This document shows, piece by piece, positions 27,801 to 39,265 of a DNA stretch of 64,000 bases (positions are counted from its first letter, which is position 1; each line of letters opens with the position of its first letter). Origin of the DNA: Cherax quadricarinatus (Eukaryota; Arthropoda; Malacostraca; Decapoda; Parastacidae); the NCBI RefSeq assembly GCF_038502225.1, contig NC_091369.1, forward strand, positions 4,646,471 to 4,710,470, read 5' to 3'. The notes beneath the pieces are model-generated. The model made no database searches, was not told the DNA's origin, and saw only the letters and a program-made list of their open reading frames with translations. Made by a program: the position numbers and the translations under genes.

Positions 27801-30800
27801 GTGTTAAAGCCCCACTAATAAGTTCAAACCATTCGCTGCCTGACCACGGTAGTGTGCGGTAGTGCTCTGCACCCCTCTGCTGTGTGTAGGCAAGCGCCCT
27901 TGTCAGTTACCTGGCTGCAGTGGTGTGAAGTGGTGCTGTCACACCTCGGCTAACAACTTAGGTGCACTGTGATCGTCAAGATGGCGGTTAGTCTGAGACG
28001 AAGGATAAATACTGTAGGCATCGAGCTACTTAAAGGAACGATAACGACCAGTTCTGCGCAAGTCTTATTGCCAAAGATCATACGGGAGACTTATGGAGTA
28101 CAAGATTGTGACTTGTATGGTGTAGCATTGAACGGAGGACAACGAATTTTCGTCAAACTGCTATCAGCAACGGTTTATGAATCGTTAATCACCAGGTTTC
28201 AGGACGTGAGTCTTAACGTCACACCAGCTGTCACTGTAAGAATGATAGATGTTTCACGGTATTATACGTGGATCAAGTTACGCAACGTTCCCTTTGAGGC
28301 GGACGAGGCAGATATAAGGAAAGTTTTTGAGAAGTATGGGACGGTGCATTATGCTCAACATGGTACGTGGGCGGCAGGAGCCTATGCTGGTTTTCCAGAG
28401 GGTTCTTTCAACCTCAAAATGACTTTGAGGCACCAAATACCATCCTATGTGTACCTACAAGATTTCAGGACGCAGGTAATGGTAATGTACCCAGGACAAC
28501 GACGTACGTGCCGCCTATGTGGTGAGTATGATCACATAGCGGCGACCTGTGACAAGCGAAGACATGTGCCTGGACCTGTGGTGGACGTCGCAGCCCCTGC
28601 TTCAAAGGTGGCAGGTGAGGAACAAACATCGGATGGAGGGCGTGGTGTTTTGTGGAGCGAGATAGTGGATCGGGCACACAGGACTGGTGGTGAGTTGGAG
28701 TCCCGCCCCCAACTGCCTGATCAGGTGTCGTCTCCTGTGGATAAGGAGGAGCAGCAAGTACAAGAGAAGGTTCTTGAGATTGAGGAGGAATTGGTGGAGG
28801 TGTTGAAGACGTTGTCACCACCAGAGAGGGATGTTACATCTGAGCGTGGTGTCATTGGAGAATCGTCGCTTCCAGAAAGTCTGAGACATGATAATTTGGG
28901 ACGTGATGGTGGTTTGGAGTCATCCATTGACTCATTACACCATTCTCAGGTGGAGGTGGAGGTTCATCGAGAGGTAACATCTGATCAAGATATGTGTAAC
29001 ATGACTGTCACGAGAAAGAGGGCGGCTACATCAGATTCTGATGACGTCCTTACGCCTGCACAAAGGCCTGGGAAAAAGACTGAGGTGAAGTGTGAAGGTA
29101 GTGGTGTAGGTGGTGGTAGCCATGATAGGAGGCACCGGAAGAAGGGGGGAGGGAAAGAGAGCACTCTGAAGGTGTTGAACGTAAATTCAAGCTCTGGAGT
29201 TGTAAAGAGTGATGAGAGGAAGCAGGGGTGGAAACTTTAATAGGCCTTAGGTGTATGTCTGTAAATGTTAATGGGTTATGTAGCGGTATGAAGAGAGATT
29301 GGTTTCGTAATTTTCTGAATAAATCTAGAGTGGATGTTGTGTTCCTGCAGGAGCACAATTTCAAAGAGGGTAGGGTGTTGGAGGTGGCAGGATTTCGGGT
29401 AGTTACCCTGCCATCTCCCCGTCTAAAAGGTGGTGTGGGAATTTTAATAAGGGAGACGAGCCCGTTTGTTTTGCAGAGAAGCGAGGGAGGAGGGGGAGGG
29501 AGGGTGTTGCGTGTGGATGGGTGGTGGATGGGTAAGCGTGTGTCTTTTGTGAGTGTGTATGCGCCGGCAGAAAATAACATAAAGGTAAAGAATGATTTTG
29601 TGTGTGAGGATCTTGTGTTTTTCTTAAGTGCACTGCCAGAGGTGGCGATAGTTGGTGGGGACTGGAATAGTGTAATCAGGGTGGCTGATGTGGACCCAAG
29701 AGGAGCTGGATATATGTCTGTGGCTCTTAGGGATTTATTAAGGGATGTTAGGTTACGTGATGCCTTTGGGGGAGCGGTGTGGGAGACTGAATATACGTTT
29801 GTTAGGAGTGGTTATGCTGCGAGACTAGATAGAGTGTACCTTTCTCAGGGAGTGAACGTGAAATCTTTCAGTACTGTTGAGACTACAATGTCAGATCATA
29901 GGGCAGTGGTGGTGGAGGTTGGGTGGGGGACGCTCGCGGACATATATAGAAGTTATTGGAAATTAAATATAAGTGTGTTAGGAGATGAGGAGGGGTTGGA
30001 GGGGTTTTCAGTCCTATGGAGGGAGCTTAGTGTGGAAGAACAGGGAGTGGATGACATTGTGACATGGTGGGATAGTGTCGCAAAGGAAAGGATTAGAAAG
30101 TTTTATGTGAGAGAAGGAAAACGTATTAATAATTTAAAATATGGACTGGCTAACTATTTAGAGGATAGGTTAAGAGGTTGCTATGGGAGGGGGGTGGGTG
30201 GGAATAATTTTCCTATGGATGAAATAGCTGAAATAAAGGGGAGGTTGAGGGTGTTGCAAAATGAAAGGTTTCAAGCTGTAAGGATGCAGGCAGGGGTGGA
30301 GGAAGTGCTTTGGGGCGACAAGCCGTCAGCGTGTGTTTTGCGGCATCAAAAGCAAAGGCAGGCGCTGACGGCTATACCATGTTTAGAGGTAACGGAGATG
30401 GTTGGGAATTATAGAGTAGGGCAGGAGATACGAACCACGAAGGGGATGTGTGCGTATGCGGAGGCTTGGTACGAGAAATACTGGAACAGTGGGGGGGTGG
30501 GTGACGGGGCATTGGACAAGGTGTGTACGTATGTGACGTGTAATTTAGGAAATAGTGATCGAAAGGCTTTAGGTGGGAAGATTACGGCAGAGGAAATAGA
30601 GAATGCGTTAAGGGGAATGAGGAAGGGGAAAGCTCCCGGTATTGATGGTCTCCCGGTAGAATTTTATTTACAACATTGGGCGTTGATAAAGGAATTTATA
30701 GTTAGGTTATTTAATAGTATGAAGGAGAAGGGTAAGTTGGGGGAGAAGCAGGAAACAGCAGTAGTAGTGCTGGTCCCGAAGGTCAAGGGGCAGCCCACCC

Positions 30801-33800
30801 TTCGGGAGTACCGAGCCATATCACTGATGTGTGCAGACTATAAGGTGTTTGCAAAAATTTTAGGTAATAGGTTCAAATGTGTAGTGGAGAGGGTGGTGTC
30901 AAAATCTCAGTTCGGGTTGCCGGGAAGGTCGATGATTGAAGGACATGGGATACTGAGAAGTTTTGTGGAAGCTAAGGGTGGGGGTGGAGGGGCGGCTTTG
31001 TTGGCTCTAGACTGGCAGGGAGCATATGATAGAGTGGAAAGGGGAGCTTTGCAGGTTATACTTAGGAGACAGGGTTTTGGGGAGGAAATAGTCGAGTGGG
31101 TAAATACGTTGTACAAGGGGGCGAAAATGAGGATACAGATTAATGGGTGTATGGGGAGGGAAATTGCAATGGGAAGAGGCCTTAGACAGGGATGCCCCAT
31201 GTCCCAAATATTGTTTGCGTGTTTCCAGGACCCCTTTTATAGAATGGTTGACCGTAGCTTATGTACGCCATGTGCGGGAAGTGTGGGGGGTGGGAGGGCC
31301 TGGCCGGGGTTAATTGGATATGTTGACGACACCACTGTTCTCTTTCGTGCAGGGATGTCAATGAGAGTGTTGGACGAGGTGGTGCAATTATTTGGAAGTG
31401 CCACGGGTATGCAGGTAAATAGTGCGAAGTCAAGGTGCATGGGGTTGGGTTCTTGGGTGGGGGGTGTGGGGGGGAGATGTAATGTTGTTAAAGAATGGGC
31501 GGTGTCTTTAAAGATTTGTGGTATTATTTATAGGGATGACATGGTTGCGGCGCGGGAGGAAAATTCGGATAGGTTATTGGAAAGGATCGTGGGGCGTCTA
31601 GGTGTTCTGAGACCCCAGCACCTAACTCTGATACAGCGAGTGATAGTCGTGAACATTTTATTGTATAGTAAGGTTTGGTATGTTGCAGCTGTGTTCCCAA
31701 TTACAGGGACAGCGATTGCGGGGATACTAAGACGGGTGTACAAATTTTTATGGGGTTCACGTTGTGATTGGTTACGGAGGGAGGTTGTAATGTTACCTGT
31801 AAGTCAGGGTGGGTTGGGGTTGTTGGATTTGAGACGGAGGGCTAAATGTGTGTTCATTAAATGGGAAGTGTTGCGTGAGGGTGTGAACGCGGGGCGTTTG
31901 GGAAGGATACACGACAGGCTGGGTATGTGGTATCGAGGAATGGAGTTGAGGGAATGTGAAATAGTTTTGAGGGCTGTTATGTTGGTTAGGGAACTGAGAA
32001 AGGTTCGTATAAGGGTTTTGTGTAGGTTACTTGTAGGTAGGTGCGTTGTCCCAGTTGAGGGTTTGTTCCCCATGTATGCGTGGAAGAGTATTTGGTTTAG
32101 ATTTAGTAAATTGAAGTTAAAACCTCGGGCGCGTGAGGTGATGTTTCGTTTTCTGCATGGGATCCTTCCGTCTGGTGAGATATTACGAAACAGACAGGTT
32201 GTAGAGGGTGGGGGGTGTGGTATCTGTGGAGGGGATGAGACAGCGTTCCATGTAGTTTACTTTTGTGAAGGGCTAGAGGAGGTTAGGTGCTGGTTAAGTA
32301 GGTTGGTACAGAGGGTGGGGGGCCGTGGGGTGTCGGTTTTGCGTGCTCTAAGTCTAGATATGGGTGGGTTAGACGAGGGTGTCATAAGAGCTTTAGATTA
32401 TATCATGGTAGATTATATATATATGTCGTGGGTGATGAGGGGGAGAGGGGATAGTGAGGAGAGAAGAAAGGTTCTTGCGGTAACGTTCTATAGTACGATG
32501 TGTCGTAACAGAGATTTGTATGGGAGGAGGTGGGATCAGGCTTTCTCAGAGGGGTATAGAATGCTAACGTTAGGGATTCTCGTAAATCTGTGATTGGATA
32601 TGAGTGAATGAAGGGGTTTTCATAGGTTGGAGGGAGTCAGGGGGCAACAGCGGGCTCGCCTCCCTGAGGGGGGGGGGGGTCGTGAGAGTGTTGTGAATGT
32701 GGGTTTGGAATGGTTTCCTGGTTTTCATTGGGACTTTATGGCATCCAAGTGTGGATGTAGAGCTCAAGGTCTCGTTATGGTAGATATAACACTTTTCAGA
32801 ATGTAGGTATAATATAGTAGATTTTTTATGTATAATTATGATGTGTATCAGTCTTGTATAACATGATTCTTGAGAAATAAGTTATTTGCGACATGCAGTG
32901 TGTTTTAGTTTGTATTTATGTTACGTGCTGGGTTTTTGCACGATGAGAGATACTTATATCCTGTTTTGCATTGTGCATACAGTGCATATGATTAATGTGA
33001 TTTTGTGAAAATTTTTGTGTACGTGTGGGTGTGTGTGTGGATGTGGGTGTGTGGGTGTGTATGTGTATATATATAAATATATATCTCTTTCTATTGTATT
33101 GAGCCTTTGTCATGGGTCAGACGTTATGTAATACTTTATATACGCATGATTGATTCTTTTTAAAGTTTATAATTAAGGTCTGTACCCTGATACCGGTTTG
33201 GTGTTCATGCAAGTTCTTGATGTTAAGTTTTAGTCTGTATGGTATACAGACATATCTAGACAGTTTAGTGACGTAGTCCATTTGTCTGAAAGTTTTATAT
33301 GGGTGTATTGTAACAGTATAGAGCTTGTTATTGTGTTCTAAGCTGTATTCTTTTCTGTTTATTTGTAAGTTGGGATACGTTCAGCTGTATTGTTAGGGAT
33401 AAGTATGTAGATTATCTAGTCAGATTATGATGTTAGGTTTTGGTTTTTTGATTAATGTGAAGGATGGGATTTAACTGATATAACTTCTTTGTATATTTTA
33501 TGTTCAAGTGTATTGAACCTTTGTCAGATGTCATTTATATGTACAATTTATATATATGCAAGGTTGTGTATATATGTCAATTCATGACCCTGTGACATGT
33601 AATTTTGTTTTTAGTTATGTTCTTGATATAAGTTTTTGTTGTAATATCTTGCGAGCATGTAAGTACAATCCGTTTGTCAGTTATTTTGATTAGGTTCTAT
33701 ACTGTTTCTTTATTTTTATGTTAAACTGTATTGGTTTTAAATAAAATATAAAAAAAAAATAAGTTCAATGCCCACAGTATTCACTCTCCTGCGAATACCT

Positions 33801-36800
33801 GGCGCCATGTCGTTGACTGATTAGCTCGTCTGGGAAACAGTAGAGGGGTGCAAAGCACGTCCGCACTCTACCTCATCCAGGCAGCGAATGCACAACACCT
33901 CCTCGTACCACTGCTGTCAGGTTACTGAGGAGCGTCAGGCAAGGGGGTCTGCACGGCCCAATAGCGATGCAGACAAAATGTTATACCGCATCAACAAGTT
34001 ATTGTTCCTTCTCTGCTACATTATACTGCAGCTCGTATTTATTTACACAGATGCTATACAGTTTTCTATATCTTTCCCCTCCCATGCATTCTGAATATCG
34101 GATATTGCGTTTTGGATCTCTTCTCTACCACCGCCCACTGACTTTCTTGGGTTATGATACATAGCAGCATATGTGTAGAGAACCTGGGATAATCCAAAAT
34201 AGTCACTTATAACTCCCAAGCTACATAGACAACATATCTTAAATGTTATAGCATATAAATGAAAGAAATAATTGAAATGTTCTTTAACCAAAATTAATGA
34301 TTTCTGACTTAATGATTTATTGAATTAGAAAATAAATGAAGGGCATGAGAAATAATACATTAGTTACCCTAATAAACGTCAGGGTTTTCTATGTAAATTT
34401 TCTTCAGATATTTGAAAGAAAATGTATTTACTATAACTTAAGCAAATTATAACATTTAAAAATTATTTTGTTTTAATTAAATTTGTTTAGTTAAAACGTA
34501 CATATAAATACAGTAACATAAATTTTAATAATTACAAATATTAATTGATTCATCAATCATTATTAACCATAACTTAAATTGAGTTTATAATAACATATTT
34601 GTTTCTTATCTTAGACACGTAGAAACATATATACAATTTATTTTAATTCCTACTAAGAGTTCGCTATGGAAGATGCTTAAAACTTAACGTTACACTTAAG
34701 TGAATATTTTTTTAAGGTTAGAAATCTAACCTATATAATTTTTACTTGTATATTTCTTGAATGGGTGGTTCTTGACTCCTTAACATGTAGCTTGACTTTG
34801 GTGAAGGGCTCTTGATCTGTGCTCCGGTTCCCTGATTTGAGACCGAATACCTTCACCCCCTCCACATGCGCTGTGCCGCGAGTTCAAGCCCCACCCGTAA
34901 CTTGGTTTGTTTCAGTCATGTCATTATAATTCCGTGGGGGATTTCAACTTAAGGCACCTAAAATGGGGGAATATAGCAAATAATATTGTTGCAGAAATAA
35001 CACCAGGAGGCAGCTCTGATGAAAACTCACACTCACACGAGCTTTTAAATCTCTGCACAAAATTCAATTTAAACCAGCAAATAATAGAGCCTACTAGACT
35101 GGAGAATACACTAGACCTCATCTTCACTAACAATGATGATCTGATAAGAAATGTCACCATATCAAAAACAATATACTCAGATCACAACATAATTGAGGTT
35201 CAGACATGTATGCGTGGAGCCCCAGACCGACATAATGAGACTAGTCACGAGGGAGCATTCACCAAATTCAACTTCAATAACAAAAACATAAAGTGGGACC
35301 AAGTAAACCAAGTCCTAACCGATATAAGCTGGGAAGATATACTAAGCAACACAGACCCCAACTTATGCCTAGAACAGATTAACTCGGTGGCACTCGATGT
35401 ATGCACAAGGCTTATTCCTCTAAGAAAAAGGAGGAGTAGATGTAAAATAGAAAGAGACAGGCGCTCCCTTTACAGGCGACGGAAAATAACAGAGCGGCTA
35501 AAAGAGGTCAATATATCTGAAATGCGTAGGAAGACACTGGTCAGAGAAATAGCAAGCATCGAACTTAAGCTAAAGGAATCTTATAGGAGTCAGGAATCGC
35601 GGGAAGAACTAAAAGCCATAAATGAAATCGAAAGAAACCCAAAGTATTTCTTCTCCTATGCCAAATCAAAGTCGAGAACAACGTCCAGTATTGGGCCCCT
35701 ACTTAAACAAGATGGGTCCTACACAGATGACAGCAAGGAAATGAGTGAGCTACTCAAGTCCCAATATGACTCAGTTTTTAGCAAGCCGCTAACCAGACTG
35801 AGAGTCGAAGATCAAAATTAATTTTTTATGAGAGAGCCACAGAATTTGGTTAACACAAGCCTATCTGATGTTATCCTGACGCCAAATGACTTCGAACAGG
35901 CGATAAATGACATGCCCATGCACTCTGCCCCAGGGCCAGACTCATGGAACTCCGTGTTCATCAAGAACTGCAAGAAGCCCCTATCACGAGCTTTTACCAT
36001 CCTATGGAGAGGGAGCATGGACACGGGGGTCGTCCCACAGATACTAAAAACAACAGACATAGCCCCACTCCACAAAGGGGGCAGTAAAGCAATAGCAAAG
36101 AACTGCAGACCGATAGCACTAACATCCCATATCATAAAAATCTTTGAAAGGGTCCTAAGAAGCAAGATCACCACCCATTTAGAAACCCATAAATTACACA
36201 ACCCAGAGCAACATGGGTTTAGAACAGGTCGCTCCTGTCTGTCTCAACTATTGGATCACTACGACAAGGTCCTAGATGCACTAGAAGACAAAAAGAATGC
36301 AGATGTAATATATACAGACTTTGCAAAAGCCTTCGACAAGTGTGACCATGGCGAAACAGCGCACAAAATGCTTGCTAAAGGAATAACAGGAAAAGTCGGT
36401 CGATGGATCTATAATTTCCTCACTAACAAAACACAGAGAGTAGTAGTCAACAGAGTAAAGTCCGAGGCAGCTACGGTGAAAAGCTCTGTTCCACAAGGCA
36501 CAGTACTCGCTCCCATCTTGTTCCTCATCCTCATATCTGACATAGACAAGGATGTCAGCCACAGCACCGTGTCTTCCTTTGCAGATGACACCCGAATCTG
36601 CATGACAGTGTCTTCCATTGCAGACACTGCAAGGCTCCAGGCGGACATCAACCAAATCTTTCAGTGGGCTGCAGAAAACAATATGAAGTTCAACGATGAG
36701 AAATTTCAATTACTCAGTTATGGTAAACACGAGGAAATTAAATCTTCTTCAGAGTACAAAACAAATTCTGGCCATAAAATAGAGCGAAACACCAACGTCA

Positions 36801-39176
36801 AAGACCTGGGAGTGATCATGTCAGAGGATCTCGCCTTCAAGGACCATAACATTGTATCAATCGCATCTGCTAGAAAAATGACAGGATGGATAATGAGAAC
36901 CTTCAAAACTAGGGATGCCAAGCCCATGATGACACTCTTCAGGCCACTTGTTTTATCTAGGCTGGAATATTGCTGCACACTAACAGCACCTTTCAAGGCA
37001 GGTGAAATTGCTGACCTAGAAAATGTACAGAGAACCTTCACGGCGCGCATAACGGAGATAAAACACCTCAATTACTGGGAGTGCTTGAGGTTCCTGAACC
37101 TGTATTCCCTGGAATGCAGGCGGGAGAAATACATGATTATATACACCTGGAAAATCCTAGAGGGACTAGTACCGAACTTGCACACGAAAATCACTCACTA
37201 CGAAAGCAAAAGACTTGGCAGACGATGCAACATCCCCCCAATGAAAAGCAGGGGTGTCACTAGCACGTTAAGAGACCATACAGTAAGTGTCAGGGGCCCG
37301 AGACTGTTCAACTGCCTCCCAGCACACATAAGTACCAACAGACCCCTGGATTACCAAGCACAGACCCCCTGTGGCAGTCTGATTGAAGATTCAAGCTGGC
37401 ACTGGACAAGCACCTAAAGTCGGTTCCTGACCAGCCGGGCTGTGGCTCGTACGTTGGTTTGCGTGCAGCCAGCAGTAACAGCCTGGTTGATCAGGCTCTG
37501 ATCCACCAGGAGGCCTGGTCACAGACCGGGCCGCGGGGGCGTTGACCCCCGGAACTCTCTCCAGGTAAACTCCAGGTACCTCATGGATGGTTTTCTTTGC
37601 TTAACAATATTCCATTACAAGTAAACTATACTCTGTATACTCCGCAGAAAAAAAAATTAGATTTGATCTGATTATCATACCTAGAAACACATTTATAAAT
37701 TACTTAAGATAACCCCAAAAAAAGTAATTTGTTCCCAATGGAGTCCTTGTGTTGACAGGTACACTGTGCTGGTTCGGCTGCATCATGCTATTGGAGATGG
37801 AGTGTCTTTGATGAGGCTGTGGATGGAGGTAATGGTTGAGCCCTTGCTGTCTCTCCCTCCTGTGGGAAGCCACTCCACCAGCCCCCTCGTCAGGTGAGTC
37901 TCTCCTTCCTCTTCTGTTGTACTCGGGTCAGTAAACACATCCACTGCATAGTCTGTGGTAATTTCTAGTGCCTTACCTACCTGGGGTATGTACCTGGGGG
38001 TATTCCGGGGGTCAACGCCCCCGTGGCCAGGTCTTTGTCTGTGAGTATACAATTGCCTCTGGCATGCATAGTACAGTTACGTGATAGAGGTGCTGACGAT
38101 TCCCAATAAATTTATCTTTCTCCATATTCCTTCCCTTCAATCTGATGTCCAAACTTTTCCTTCCTTAGACTTCCTTTTCTCTCTCGTAACCTTTATTTTC
38201 TGGTCCCTCCCAATATCCTTGAGTGGGTTATTGAAGCTTCTCTGTTTTGATCAACACCATGCCTAACCCTTCTAGGGTAGGGTAGGTGCCTGAGCCAGAG
38301 CTTACAGCTCACATGACTGTCATTCCCATTAGCCCCCTTGGGGCTGGGATGGCAGACCAGAGAGGCCTAGTTTCTAGGCCTGGGGACAGTTGGTCCCAAA
38401 GATGAGGAGGTACTTGTACCTCCTCCCATGGGAGACTTTGGCCTCAGACACTCCCTAAAGAGGGAGCCAAGGAGAATACCTGCGAATCTTTAATAATAAA
38501 TAATAATTCTCTGTTTACCCTGACGCAGAGGAACCATGATGTTGTGGTCAGCCATGGTGCTGCCTCTGGGACTACTACAGCTGGTGGCTAATTTTGACAA
38601 CAATGTTCTTCACGGTCCTCCTCTTTCTGGTACTAAGGTGAGCAGCCCTCTACTCCTCTCTAACGTAGCGATATTAACCAGGTAAAAAAAACACTCAGAA
38701 GGTTCCTTGATGTTGGTGAAGGGGCTCTTGATCTAAGGAACTAGACCAATGCTCCAATTCCTTATTACGCACACTATACCCATCTTATGGGCTGTAGTCA
38801 AAGGATCACAGAGGTACATAATGGGTCCAGGGACTGGACCATCCAGATAGACATGTTTATAGTGTAAGAAGACACTATTACCGTACGAGTTACCTATACA
38901 GTGTCTGGGGAATAGGAACTAATTGACTAGAAGATCAAAATCCCTCGCCAGCAATGGTATGCTGCTAATAAACACACTTCCATTTAATATTCACTTCTCT
39001 TCCAGCTACATAATAAACTCCAGATACTGGAATAACTCGCCTAGATACGTATCTGTGTGTATTCTTCTCTTGTTGTATATATACTGGACGGGGAAGAGCT
39101 CCAGCTCTTGGGTCCTGCCTTATAGCCTTATAACTAATCCTTTGTATGAAATATGTACTTGTAGAAATAAAGGTTA

Positions 39177-39265
<89 letters not shown>

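Larger units (their letters stand above)
22142..27827 (-). mobile_element. Tx1-like LINE copy D, main part
   Basis: Minus-strand element whose poly(A) appears as 22 T at 22142-22163. It carries a long 3' UTR, ORF2 (about 26430 down to 23085) and ORF1 (from 27827 down to 26434). Its first ORF1 codons and 5' UTR are on the far side of the nested copy E, at 33761-33889. Confidence 0.88.
27828..33760 (+). mobile_element. full-length Tx1-like LINE copy E
   Basis: A 5.9-kb element with 5' UTR, two open ORFs, a 1.2-kb 3' UTR and a tail ending in aataaaatat plus an A-run. The 11-bp sequence aataagttcaa stands on both sides (27817-27827 and 33761-33771). It lies inside ORF1 of LINE copy D, in the opposite orientation. 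Both ORFs are open and the duplication is perfect, so this is a young and possibly recently active copy. Clade is judged from the RRM plus CCHC ORF1 and L1-group RT motifs; it needs a phylogeny. Confidence 0.88.

Noticed and set aside
29255..32593. Endogenous retrovirus or viral polymerase, suggested by YVDD
   Set aside because: APE-type endonuclease at the N-terminus, no LTRs, no protease or integrase; it is a non-LTR element.
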